From NCBI GenBank assembly GCA_050633265.1, contig JBOEGE010000001.1, positions 372,001 through 436,000 of the forward strand: a DNA stretch of 64,000 nt, in the 5' to 3' direction. Below are positions 18,139 through 26,209 of the stretch, in pieces. The notes under the pieces are model-generated. The model was not told the origin of the DNA. It made no database searches and was given only the letters and a program-made list of their open reading frames with translations. Position 1 is the first letter of the stretch. Every line of letters starts with the position of its first letter. The translations under genes were made by a program, and so were the position numbers. The stretch is from JBLHZY01 sp050633265 (lineage in GTDB: Bacteria > Pseudomonadota > Alphaproteobacteria > Rhodobacterales > Rhodobacteraceae).

Positions 18139-19571
18139 TTGCGCCCGTCCCGATGCATCATCATCGCAGCATCCTCAGGCCCAACAGAGCCAACCTCATA
18201 GGGTTTGGGCACATCATGGCGATCCTCCCAGCCCTGAATAATCGGATCCGTCCAGGCCCAGGCCGCCTCGACCTCATCCCCGCGCATAAACAGCGTTTGG
18301 TTGCCGCGGATCACATCCATAATCAGCCGCTCATAGGCATCTGGAATATCATCCGCATCCTCGCCCAAAGCCTCGGCAAAGGACATATCAAGCGGCACAT
18401 CAATCAAGCGCATGCCCCCCGGCCCCGGTTCTTTGATCGTCACGCTCAGGGTCATGCCTTCATTGGGCTGAAGGCGGATGGTCAGAATATTGCGGTGATT
18501 GCCCGCTTCGGGGCCGAAAATCGAATGCGGCGCATCCTTGAAGACAACCGCAATCTCAGAGGCGCGCGCGCGCAGTTTCTTACCCGTGCGCAGATAAAAC
18601 GGGGTGCCAGCCCACCGCCAGTTTGAGATATGCAACCGCATCGCAATGAAGCTTTCTGTGCGGCTTTTGGGATCGCCCGCATCCGCGCGATAGCCCGGCG
18701 CATCGCCATCCTCGGCATATTGCCCGCGCACGATATGATGATAATCAACCGGCTCTAATGCTCTGATAACTTTAAGCTTTTCATCGCGCACTGAATCCGG
18801 CTCAAAGCGGCTTGGCGGCTCCATCGCGATCAGGCAGAGCAATTGCATCAAGTGATTTTGCACCATATCGCGCATCGCGCCCGAGCGATCATAATATTCG
18901 CCCCGCCCACCAACGCCGACCGTTTCTGCCACCGTAATTTGAATGTGATCGACAAATTGCGAATTCCACAGCGGCTCAAACAGGATATTGCCAAAGCGCA
19001 CCGCCATGAGGTTTTGCACTGTCTCTTTGCCCAGGTAATGATCAATGCGGTAGATCTGTGTTTCGTCAAAATGCGCGGCCAGAACAGCATTGAGCTGTTT
19101 GGCCGTTGCCAGATCGCGCCCGAAAGGTTTTTCAACAACGATGCGGCTTTCATCAGTTGCGATATCGTAATCATGCAAATGCTGCGCAAGAGCGCCAAAC
19201 AGGCTCGGCCCGACCGAGAAATAAAACGCATTGATCACATCGCGCCGCACCATTTGCGCGAGCTCTTTCCAGCCCGCTTCGCCTTTGGCATCAATCGCAA
19301 TATACTCTAAACGCTTGAGAAAATCTTCGATCCGCTCGGGGCCGCAATCATTCTTGGCCACGAATTCATCAATCGCGGCACGCACAAAATCGCGGTATTC
19401 CGCGGCGCCAAAATCCGAACGCGCTGCGCCGATAATCCGCGCGTCTTGTGGCATTTGCCCGGCACAAAAGCGCCGGTAGAGCCCTGGCAAAATCTTGCGC
19501 CGCGCCAGATCGCCTGTCCCCCCAAAGATGACAAGATCAAAGCTCTCAACAGGTATGACGCGCGAAACCAT
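18117..19571 (-). CDS. zwf: Glucose-6-phosphate 1-dehydrogenase
   Basis: 484 aa; oxidises glucose-6-P with NADP(+) at the entry to the Entner-Doudoroff and pentose-phosphate routes. The N-terminal Rossmann motif FGGTGDLARRKILPGLY and the active-site RIDHYLGKETVQN are intact. AAGGAG precedes the ATG at 19571. A 14-bp palindrome of LacI-family operator type lies 35-48 bp upstream of the start codon, suggesting sugar-responsive repression of the zwf-pgl-pgi unit. Confidence 0.96.
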   Translation of the reverse strand: MVSRVIPVESFDLVIFGGTGDLARRKILPGLYRRFCAGQMPQDARIIGAARSDFGAAEYRDFVRAAIDEFVAKNDCGPERIEDFLKRLEYIAIDAKGEAGWKELAQMVRRDVINAFYFSVGPSLFGALAQHLHDYDIATDESRIVVEKPFGRDLATAKQLNAVLAAHFDETQIYRIDHYLGKETVQNLMAVRFGNILFEPLWNSQFVDHIQITVAETVGVGGRGEYYDRSGAMRDMVQNHLMQLLCLIAMEPPSRFEPDSVRDEKLKVIRALEPVDYHHIVRGQYAEDGDAPGYRADAGDPKSRTESFIAMRLHISNWRWAGTPFYLRTGKKLRARASEIAVVFKDAPHSIFGPEAGNHRNILTIRLQPNEGMTLSVTIKEPGPGGMRLIDVPLDMSFAEALGEDADDIPDAYERLIMDVIRGNQTLFMRGDEVEAAWAWTDPIIQGWEDRHDVPKPYEVGSVGPEDAAMMMHRDGRKWRGIKP

Positions 19572-19605
19572 CAGGCTCTCCTTACGATCGCATTTGGCTG
19601 AATGC

Positions 19606-19619
19606 CGTTAGCGCTAACG
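19606..19619. promoter_or_regulatory. 14-bp palindrome, LacI-family-type operator
   Basis: CGTTAGCGCTAACG is a perfect dyad centred between 19612 and 19613. The TTAGCGCTAA core with a central CG step is typical of LacI-family repressors of sugar catabolism. It sits directly before zwf. No lacI-type gene is in the window. Confidence 0.65.
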
Positions 19620-19758
19620 CGCCTCTCATAACGCCCAGACAAGCCCGAGTCTAGCACGCAGCGCCGCCATCACAACTGCGCTAGGTCTCAAATGGCGGCT
19701 TTTCTCTCTTGGGGCAAGAAACTACCTTGGGCAAAAGCGCATTACGGGAGTTTTTGGC

Positions 19759-20706
19759 ATGAAAGATGATGTGAGCGGCCGTGCCGAAAAGTTCAGCGAT
19801 CCTGACTTTACCGCGAAAGGCGAAGCGCGCGCCCGTGTGGCGCTGGATCAGCCCAGCACGCTTTGGTTCAACACCGGAACGCTGTGCAACATCACCTGCG
19901 TGAATTGCTATATCGAAAGCTCGCCCGAAAACGATGCGCTGGTCTATATCACGGCCGAAGAGGTTTATAACTATCTGGATCAGATCGCGGCGCGCGATTG
20001 GCCTGTGCGCGAGATTGCTTTTACCGGCGGTGAGCCCTTTATGAACCCGCAAATCATCGAGATGCTGCGCCTGTCTTTGAGCCGCGGGTATGAGGTTTTG
20101 GTGCTGAGCAATGCGATGCTGCCGATGATGCGCCCGAACATGCGCGAAGGGATTGCCCATCTGAATGCCGCCTATCCCGGCAAGCTGACCCTGCGCATAT
20201 CGTTGGATCACCACAGCCGCGAAAACCATGATGCGATGCGCGGCAAAGGGGCCTTTGACAAGACACTTCGGGGCATGGATTTTCTGCGCGACACAGGCGT
20301 TAAGATGGCTGTTGCGGGGCGCAGTCTTTGGGGCGAGAGCGAAGCTGCGGCGCGCGCAGGGTTTGCCGCGCTTTTTGCGGCGCGCGGCTATGCGATTGAT
20401 GCGCAGAACCCGGGCGAAACCGTGCTTTTCCCAGAAATGGATATCAAGGCGGATGTCCCTGAAATCACAACGCAATGTTGGGATATTCTGGGCAAATCAC
20501 CGCGGGATGTGATGTGTTCTTCTTCGCGTATGGTGGTCAAGCGCAAAGGGGCGGATCGCCCGGCCGTTTTGGCCTGTACTTTGCTGGCCTATGACGCTGC
20601 ATTTGAACTTGGCGAAACATTGGCAGAGGCCGAGGGCGATGTGGCGCTCAACCATCCGCATTGTGCGAAATTCTGTGTGCTTGGCGGGGCCAGTTGTTCG
20701 GCTTGA
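19759..20706 (+). CDS. Radical SAM protein of unknown function
   Basis: 315 aa. The cluster motif C43-x3-C47-x2-C50 (CNITCVNC) is near the N-terminus, followed by AFTGGEPF, the SAM-binding GGE motif. The C-terminus has further cysteines (CTLLAYD, CAKFCVLGGASC) that could hold an auxiliary cluster, as in SPASM-like enzymes, though the spacing does not match a SPASM domain I can name. GGGAG precedes the ATG. It is divergent from zwf. No peptide substrate or partner gene is visible nearby. Confidence 0.8.
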   Translation: MKDDVSGRAEKFSDPDFTAKGEARARVALDQPSTLWFNTGTLCNITCVNCYIESSPENDALVYITAEEVYNYLDQIAARDWPVREIAFTGGEPFMNPQIIEMLRLSLSRGYEVLVLSNAMLPMMRPNMREGIAHLNAAYPGKLTLRISLDHHSRENHDAMRGKGAFDKTLRGMDFLRDTGVKMAVAGRSLWGESEAAARAGFAALFAARGYAIDAQNPGETVLFPEMDIKADVPEITTQCWDILGKSPRDVMCSSSRMVVKRKGADRPAVLACTLLAYDAAFELGETLAEAEGDVALNHPHCAKFCVLGGASCSA

Positions 20707-20739
20707 TCTGTGCGATTTGGGCGCGGTAAAAAGTTTAAT

Positions 20740-20776
20740 GCCTCCGGCGGGGATATTTGAGCAACCGTGAAGGGGG
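20740..20776 (+). repeat. Dispersed element, variant A (GCCTCCGGCGGGGATATTTG)
   Basis: Core GCCTCCGGCGGGGATATTTG followed by GCAACCGTGAAG. Other copies are at 25213-25247 (-), 32769-32847, 32892-32970 and 54141-54177. Here it lies between two convergent genes. Confidence 0.75.
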
Positions 20777-20781
20777 CGATT

Positions 20782-21366
20782 TTAGGCGTCCAATTCCGCA
20801 TCCCAATAGAGGAAATCCATCCAGCTTTCATGCAGGTGGCCGGGCGGGAATTTGCGCCCTGTGTTGCGCAGCTCTTCGGCGCTTGGGCGGCGCGGCGGTT
20901 TGCGCAAGGAAAGCCCCGAGCGGTGCAGGATTTTGGAGCCTTTGCGCAGGTTGCAAGGGCTACAGGCCGCGACGACATTTTCCCAGCTGGTGATGCCACC
21001 GCGCGCCCTTGGAATGACATGGTCAAAGGTCAAATCCCCACGCGCGCCGCAGTATTGGCAATGAAATTCATCCCGTAAAAACAAATTAAAGCGCGTGAAG
21101 GCCACGCGCTTTTGAGGTTTGACATAATCTTTGAGGACAACGACCGAGGGGATGCGGATTTCGGTCGAGGGGCTGCGCACGACTTCATCGTATTGTGCAA
21201 CGATATCAACCCTTTCCAAGACCGCCGCCTTTACGGCTTCTTGCCAGGGCCATAAAGAAAGCGGGTAGTAACTCAGCGGGCGATAATCCGCGTTGAGCAC
21301 AAGCGCCGGGTGTTGGCGCAGCCGCCCCGGCTCTCTGACAAAATCCGTTCTAAAACTTCCGTCCAT
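20782..21366 (-). CDS. HNH endonuclease family protein
   Basis: 194 aa from ATG 21366 (MDGSFRTDF); a TTG start 16 codons earlier is also open but has no ribosome binding site. The N-terminal half (ALVLNADYRPLSYYPLSLWPW) is a conserved block of a widespread bacterial family. The HNH core follows: CQYCG, the FDHVIPRARGG His motif, and CSPCNLRKG. A zinc-stabilised nuclease fold is clear. The family is chromosomal and conserved, unlike the acquired HNH gene at the left edge. Its role is not established. Confidence 0.85.
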   Translation of the reverse strand: MDGSFRTDFVREPGRLRQHPALVLNADYRPLSYYPLSLWPWQEAVKAAVLERVDIVAQYDEVVRSPSTEIRIPSVVVLKDYVKPQKRVAFTRFNLFLRDEFHCQYCGARGDLTFDHVIPRARGGITSWENVVAACSPCNLRKGSKILHRSGLSLRKPPRRPSAEELRNTGRKFPPGHLHESWMDFLYWDAELDA

Positions 21367-21500
21367 CCTTAAACAAACGCTCCCGTTTGGTGGCTTGGTC
21401 TGGGCCAGCAGCAAGGCGCAGCGAGCGCCTCATATGGATACTATATATCGCGGCAAAAGCCTGACAACCCCCTTGATATGGGTTTGGTCAGGACAAAGCT

Positions 21501-21740
21501 TTAGGGGGCGAAAATGACGGCTGTATGACGATTTTCATTGCAGGCAATATTTTTGATCGCGGGCCAGATTTTCACAGCGCTCAAAAGCGCGCCATAGGCA
21601 GGGAGTGCCGCTGAAGCCATAGGCATGAGATCGCCGCGCGCATTCCCGGTGAGGTGCGGCGCCTTTGCCAAGGTCACGTCGTTATTGCCAAGCTTGCCGC
21701 GATGTTGCCCAAAGGCAGGATCAGCGCAAAGGGCGCTCAT
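21501..21740 (-). CDS. Possible small protein, 79 aa
   Basis: ATG 21740 overlaps the end of the 40-aa ORF and opens a 79-codon frame ending HTAVIFAP. Codon choice looks coding-like, but the ribosome binding site (GCAGGG) is weak and I recognise no motif. The segment around residues 45-60 is mildly hydrophobic. This could be chance. Confidence 0.3.
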   Translation of the reverse strand: MSALCADPAFGQHRGKLGNNDVTLAKAPHLTGNARGDLMPMASAALPAYGALLSAVKIWPAIKNIACNENRHTAVIFAP

Positions 21741-21843
21741 CCCTGCGAACCGGGATTGGGCGCGTTTTGGGGGCTGATGGCAGCATATGGAGGGCCAGCA
21801 CAGCCGTCGCACCAAGGGCAAATAGGCTTACAATAATATCCAT
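21721..21843 (-). CDS. 40-aa single-span membrane protein
   Basis: A 40-codon frame preceded by a near-perfect GGAGG eight bases before ATG 21843. The peptide has an N-terminal hydrophobic helix (about residues 3-21) and a strongly basic, Pro-rich tail (PVRRDERPLR). The helix plus positive tail predicts one membrane span with the tail in the cytoplasm. It may be co-transcribed with the 79-codon frame that overlaps its end. No family recognised. Confidence 0.6.
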   Translation of the reverse strand: MDIIVSLFALGATAVLALHMLPSAPKTRPIPVRRDERPLR

Positions 21844-21963
21844 CGCTTCATCCTCCAACCAGACCCTTTATAGGTAGGCACGCGCCTGTGCATCGTCAAG
21901 CGGTGCGGGCAAAATGGCGCGATTTCCTTAACAATCCGTTTCGATTTGACGCAAACTTAGGCG

Positions 21964-22635
21964 TTAGGGCGCATCATAGCCCAATTTTTCGCGCAAAAAG
22001 GCCAGCGCCACAGAAAGCCCATCCGGCGCGATTCCATGCCCTGTGCCTTTGGAAATATGAGCGAAAACATCAAACCCCGCCGCTGACAGCGCATTGCCCG
22101 CCTCAGGCAAGCTTTGCGGCGGAACGACCTCATCCGCATCGCCGTGAATCAGCAAAACGGGCGGTTTGGACAGCAGCTCATCCGCAAGCATTTCCGGCTG
22201 CAACAGCCGCCCCGAAAAGCCGACAACCCCGGCAAAAGGCGCATCGCGGCGCGGCGCCACATGCAGCGCCATCATCGTGCCTTGCGAAAAGCCGACAAGG
22301 GCGATGTCGCGCTCAGTAACGCCCTCGGCCTCCATCACCTCGTCCAGATAGGCATTCAAATCACCTGTCGCGCGCAGCAAGCCCTCGGCCGCCTCCTCCT
22401 CAGAGGAATTGTCGATATAGGGGATCGGAAACCATTGAAATCCCATCGGATTTGCCACCGAACGCTCGGGCGCATTGGGCGCATAAAACGCCGTATCGGG
22501 CAGGTGTTCGGCCAAAGGATCGGCCAGCCCCAAAAGATCCGGCCCATCCGCGCCATACCCATGCAGAAAAATCACTACCGTGCTGGTTTGCCCGGATTTT
22601 GCGGCGCGGTTCTTGCTCTCAAGGCTACGTGTCAT
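21964..22635 (-). CDS. Carboxylesterase / phospholipase (alpha/beta hydrolase)
   Basis: 223 aa from ATG 22635, preceded by GGAAGGGAT; homology begins there. The triad is visible: Ser in GFSQGT, Asp in HGDADEVVP and His in KGTGHGI. The oxyanion HGYGADG loop is near residue 24. Length and motifs match the small cytosolic carboxylesterase/acyl-protein thioesterase-like family (PF02230). The start overlaps the end of the glycosylase gene by 4 bp, so the two are co-translated. Substrate unknown. Confidence 0.9.
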   Translation of the reverse strand: MTRSLESKNRAAKSGQTSTVVIFLHGYGADGPDLLGLADPLAEHLPDTAFYAPNAPERSVANPMGFQWFPIPYIDNSSEEEAAEGLLRATGDLNAYLDEVMEAEGVTERDIALVGFSQGTMMALHVAPRRDAPFAGVVGFSGRLLQPEMLADELLSKPPVLLIHGDADEVVPPQSLPEAGNALSAAGFDVFAHISKGTGHGIAPDGLSVALAFLREKLGYDAP

Positions 22636-23285
22636 CGGATCCCTTCCCGTTCTTTTGCCACATGGTAGTAGGCCCATAAAAGCCGGGCTGCAACGCTTCT
22701 CCACGGCGCCCAATCCGCCGCCATCTCGCGAAACGCCCGCTCTTTGGGCCGCTCAGGCAGATCAAACAGCATCCGCGCAGCCTCCTGCAATGCCAAATCG
22801 CCAGGCGCAAAAACATCCGCACGCCCCAAGGAAAACATCGCGTAAATCTCCGCCGTCCAAATCCCAATCCCGGGAACGGCTGTCAAAGTCGCAAATATTT
22901 CTTCATTAGGAACGCCGCGTAAAGCACTGAACTTAATGCCAGACCCGGCGAGTTCCCGCGCATATCGGATCTTCTGACGGCTCAACCCGCAAGCCCGCAA
23001 CTCCTCATCACTGGCCCAAATCACCTTGCGCGGCCCAATCAAACCGGCCGCCTTCAGCCGCCCCCAAATCGCATCCGCCGCCGCAACAGAAACCTGCTGG
23101 CTCACAATCGCACTGAACAATGCCGCAAACCCATCCTTGCGCCGCCGCAACGGCAAAGGCCCGGTCAACGCCAAAGCGTGGCCAAAACGCGGCTCCATCG
23201 CCGCCAATGCCGCCGCCCCTTCCGCCACACAATCGGGCGTCTGAATGATCCGCCCGGCCACCGGATGCACCAATTCACTCATCAC
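22632..23285 (-). CDS. DNA-3-methyladenine glycosylase II-like (HhH-GPD)
   Basis: 217 aa base-excision glycosylase of the AlkA/HhH-GPD superfamily, removing alkylated purines. The helix-hairpin-helix LTAVPGIGIWTAE is near residue 140 and the catalytic Asp lies in VFAPGDLAL. There is no C-terminal 4Fe-4S cysteine set, which excludes Nth/MutY. It lacks the long N-terminal domain of E. coli AlkA, like many short alphaproteobacterial homologues. A variant-B repeat directly precedes its start. Confidence 0.88.
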   Translation of the reverse strand: MMSELVHPVAGRIIQTPDCVAEGAAALAAMEPRFGHALALTGPLPLRRRKDGFAALFSAIVSQQVSVAAADAIWGRLKAAGLIGPRKVIWASDEELRACGLSRQKIRYARELAGSGIKFSALRGVPNEEIFATLTAVPGIGIWTAEIYAMFSLGRADVFAPGDLALQEAARMLFDLPERPKERAFREMAADWAPWRSVAARLLWAYYHVAKEREGIR

Positions 23286-23293
23286 AGTTCCAA

Positions 23294-23319
23294 CTTTTTC
23301 TTGGCATAAATACTCATTT
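23294..23319 (-). repeat. Dispersed element, variant B
   Basis: Minus strand: AATGAGTATTTATGCCAAG followed by AAAAAG, only about 10 bp before the start of the glycosylase gene. It shares 20 of 23 core positions with the copy at 9144 and is identical over the core to the copy at 41674. Confidence 0.7.
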
Positions 23320-24081
23320 CCGCCCCCTCATCCGCAAAACAGCCCAATCCAGCGCCGCCCCCACATCCCGCACAAGCGCGCCATCCCCGCCAGCGGGCCG
23401 CGCAATCATCGCCACACAGGGCCGTTCTATGAGGGCCACAGGCATCTCCAACAAACGCGCCGCCTCAAGCTTGGCCCGGCCACCGGCCCCACCTGCATTC
23501 TTCACCACCAACCAATCAACCCGAAGCTTGCGCAAAAGCGCCGCCTCATCTTCAATCGAAAAGGGCCCGCGCCCCAAAACGATCTCAACCCCGCTCAAAA
23601 CATCGCCCCGCGCCGGCTCAATCTGGCGCAAAAACAAATGCCGCCCCTGCGCCAAATCCCCCAACAAAGGCAGGCTTTGACGCCCGGTTGCCAAAAACAC
23701 GCGCGCGCCTTTCGGGATCAACCCGGCCAAATCGCCAAAGCCAGAGACGGCGTGCCAAAGATCGCCCGGCCCCGCTTCCCAAGCCGCCCGCTCCAGCCGC
23801 AGATAATCCACGCCGCGCGCGCTGCAAATCCGCGCCGCCCGCTCGCTCATCACGGCCGCAAACGGGTGCGTTGCATCAATAACGCCGCTAATCCCCTGCG
23901 CCGCCAAATAGGCCGCAAATCCTGCATCCCCGCCAAATCCGCCAATCCGCACCGGCAAGTCCATCACCGCAGGCGCGCGCGTCACCCCGGCCAAAGATAC
24001 AACCGCCTCAATCCCGGCCCGCGCCAGCTCTCGCGCCAATGCGCGCGCCTCTGCTGTGCCGCCAAGCAACAAAAGGCTCAT
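23314..24081 (-). CDS. cobK: Precorrin-6A reductase
   Basis: 255 aa; CobK/CbiJ family, NADPH-dependent reduction of (cobalt-)precorrin-6A. The N-terminal MSLLLLGGTAEARALA and the DATHPFA motif near residue 90 are family signatures. It overlaps cbiD by 4 bp (ATGA) on the same strand. CobK and CbiJ cannot be separated by motif alone. Pairing with CbiD hints at how the ring is contracted here. Confidence 0.92.
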   Translation of the reverse strand: MSLLLLGGTAEARALARELARAGIEAVVSLAGVTRAPAVMDLPVRIGGFGGDAGFAAYLAAQGISGVIDATHPFAAVMSERAARICSARGVDYLRLERAAWEAGPGDLWHAVSGFGDLAGLIPKGARVFLATGRQSLPLLGDLAQGRHLFLRQIEPARGDVLSGVEIVLGRGPFSIEDEAALLRKLRVDWLVVKNAGGAGGRAKLEAARLLEMPVALIERPCVAMIARPAGGDGALVRDVGAALDWAVLRMRGRK

Positions 24082-25136
24082 ACATCCGCCCCGGCGCGCG
24101 CAATAACCGCGCCCGCGCGATCAATCACAACAATATCGAAGACAATCCCAAGCCCGCCAAACCGCGCCTCAATCGCCGCCAAAGCCCCCCGCGCAACCGC
24201 ATCAGAAAACGCATCACCCGCAATGCCATAAGCCTCAAGCGCAGTATTCGCGCCACCAATCCGCGCGTCCCCAATCGCCCCCGCCCAATGGGCCAAATCG
24301 ACCTGACTGCGCTTGGAATGCAAATCCATCTCGCCCTGGGCAAGCTTGGCCATCTTGCCAATCCCGCCGCCAATTGTGACCCGCGCAATGGGGTGCTTGG
24401 CCAGATATTTCAACAACCCCCCAACGAAATCGCCCATATCCAGCATGGCCTGATCCGGCAAATCATAAAGCCCCTGAACCGCCCGCTCAGACGTCGCCCC
24501 CGTACAGCCCGCCACATGATCAATCCCGGCCGCCCGCGCCACATCCACACCGCGATGAATAGAGGCAATCCACGCCGCGCAGGAAAAGGGCCGCACAACC
24601 CCCGTCGTCCCCAACACGGACAAACCACCAACAATCCCAAGCCGCGGGTTCCACGTCTTTTGCGCAATCGCCTCACCGCCGGGAATAGAAATCGTGATCT
24701 CAATATCCCCCGCTTTGCCAAGCCGCGCCGCCATCTCCTCAACCACTTGGGCCATCATCAAACGCGGCACAGGATTGATCGCAGGCTCGCCCGGCTCAAT
24801 CGGCAATCCCGCCATCGTCACCGTCCCAACGCCCTCACCGGCACGAAACACAACGCCTGTGCCGGGATCACAAGCCCGCACCTCAGCACAAATCAACGCC
24901 CCATGGGTGACATCAGGATCATCCCCCGCATCCTTGATAATCCCCGCCCGCGCAAATCCATCGCCCGCCTCCGTCATCTCAAGCGCAAATTCAGGCCGCT
25001 CCCCGCGTGGCAAAGTAATCCGAACGCGCGTCGGAAATCCCTCCCCCCAAAGCGCCATCAAAGCCGCCCTCACAGCCGCCGTGGCACAAGCGCCCGTGGT
25101 CCAACCCCGGCGCAATTCTTTGGGCGCATCATTCAT
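24078..25136 (-). CDS. cbiD: Cobalt-precorrin-5B C1-methyltransferase
   Basis: 352 aa from ATG 25136; a TTG three codons earlier is the alternative. It methylates C-1 during corrin ring synthesis. Signatures: RRGWTTGACATAA near residue 10, IKDAGDDPDVTHG near 65, and GCTGATSE. CbiD is the hallmark of the cobalt-early ('anaerobic') route, where it takes the place of CobF. Divergent from cobA-cobB with about 200 bp between; no cobalamin riboswitch motif seen there. Confidence 0.94.
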   Translation of the reverse strand: MNDAPKELRRGWTTGACATAAVRAALMALWGEGFPTRVRITLPRGERPEFALEMTEAGDGFARAGIIKDAGDDPDVTHGALICAEVRACDPGTGVVFRAGEGVGTVTMAGLPIEPGEPAINPVPRLMMAQVVEEMAARLGKAGDIEITISIPGGEAIAQKTWNPRLGIVGGLSVLGTTGVVRPFSCAAWIASIHRGVDVARAAGIDHVAGCTGATSERAVQGLYDLPDQAMLDMGDFVGGLLKYLAKHPIARVTIGGGIGKMAKLAQGEMDLHSKRSQVDLAHWAGAIGDARIGGANTALEAYGIAGDAFSDAVARGALAAIEARFGGLGIVFDIVVIDRAGAVIARAGADV

Positions 25137-25212
25137 ATCCCGCAACCTATACCCAGCCCGCGCTCAGGTAAAACTCATTCAACATGCCCCAGATTAATGC
25201 CCCAATCACCCC

Positions 25213-25247
25213 GCTTTCACCGTTGCCAAAATATCCCCGCCGGAGGC
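25213..25247 (-). repeat. Dispersed element, variant A
   Basis: On the minus strand it reads GCCTCCGGCGGGGATATTTT then GGCAACGGTGAAAG. It lies between the divergent cbiD and cobA, a different context from the copies between convergent genes. Confidence 0.7.
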
Positions 25248-25339
25248 TCCAACACCGCCCCAATCACTGGCCCAAAATCCCACAAACACCGCCCCAACAT
25301 CATCTTCCCCTTCCCGCCCCACCAAGGCATAAAGCGGGT

Positions 25340-26209
25340 ATGAGCGATTCACATGATATCACCGCCCCCGATCTGCCCGCCTCCAACTGGCCAAGCCTCA
25401 ATCCGGGCTGGGTCTGGCTCTGTGGCGCTGGCCCCGGCGATCCCGGCCTGCTGACGCTGCATGCGCTCAACGCGCTCAAACAGGCCGATGTCATCGTCTA
25501 TGACGCGCTCGTTGAACCTGCGATCCTCAACTGGGCGCGCCCGGATGCAGAGCGGATGTATGCAGGCAAACGCGGCGGCAAACCCTCGGCCAAACAGGTC
25601 GATATTTCCCTTACACTGGTCGATCTCGCCCGCGCCGGAAAACGGGTGCTGCGCCTTAAGGGCGGCGATCCCTTTGTCTTTGGGCGCGGCGGCGAAGAGG
25701 CGCAAACACTGATCCAGCATGGCATCCCCGTGCGCATCATCCCGGGCATCTCGGCGGGCATCGGCGGCCTCGCCTATGCGGGCATCCCAGTGACGCACAG
25801 GGACGTAAACCAATCGGTGACCTTCGTAACCGGCCATGATCAATCCGGCGAAGCGCCCGGCTCGCTCAACTGGAAAGCGCTGGCTGAGGGCAGCCAAGTT
25901 CTGGTGATCTATATGGGGATGAAACACGCGCCGCAAATCGCGCGCGAACTCATCGCCGCTGGCCGCCCAAGCGATGAACCTGTGGCCGTTGTCACCTCGG
26001 CCACCACCCCCGATCAACAAGTGCTTGAAACGACGCTGGGAACCCTCGTCGCAGACCTCGCAAAATCCGGCCTTGAGCCGCCCGCCATCATCTGCGTGGG
26101 CCGCTCGGTCCTGATGCGCCAAGTGCTCGATTGGCAAGGGATGATGCAAGGCGATGCGCCGCGCAATCTCGATCCCCTTGGCCGGGGCCGCCCCGCCCAA
26201 ATCGGATGA
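25340..26209 (+). CDS. cobA: Uroporphyrinogen-III C-methyltransferase
   Basis: 289 aa; SUMT, makes precorrin-2 from uroporphyrinogen III using two SAM, the branch point to B12. Signatures: GAGPGDPGLLTLHALNALKQADVIVYD block, LKGGDPFVFGRGGEE, and PGISAGIGGLAYAGIPVTHR. It is a stand-alone SUMT without the CysG dehydrogenase/ferrochelatase half. ATG 25340 is chosen because upstream codons are Pro-rich and non-homologous. Its TGA overlaps the ATG of cobB. Confidence 0.95.
   Translation: MSDSHDITAPDLPASNWPSLNPGWVWLCGAGPGDPGLLTLHALNALKQADVIVYDALVEPAILNWARPDAERMYAGKRGGKPSAKQVDISLTLVDLARAGKRVLRLKGGDPFVFGRGGEEAQTLIQHGIPVRIIPGISAGIGGLAYAGIPVTHRDVNQSVTFVTGHDQSGEAPGSLNWKALAEGSQVLVIYMGMKHAPQIARELIAAGRPSDEPVAVVTSATTPDQQVLETTLGTLVADLAKSGLEPPAIICVGRSVLMRQVLDWQGMMQGDAPRNLDPLGRGRPAQIG

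Noticed and set aside
19681..20475. 264-codon frame antisense to the radical SAM gene
   Set aside because: It is a shadow of the gene with the C-x3-C-x2-C cluster motif.
25137..25339. Cobalamin riboswitch between cbiD and cobA
   Set aside because: The conserved B12-box pattern is not visible on either strand, and the gap is only about 200 bp.
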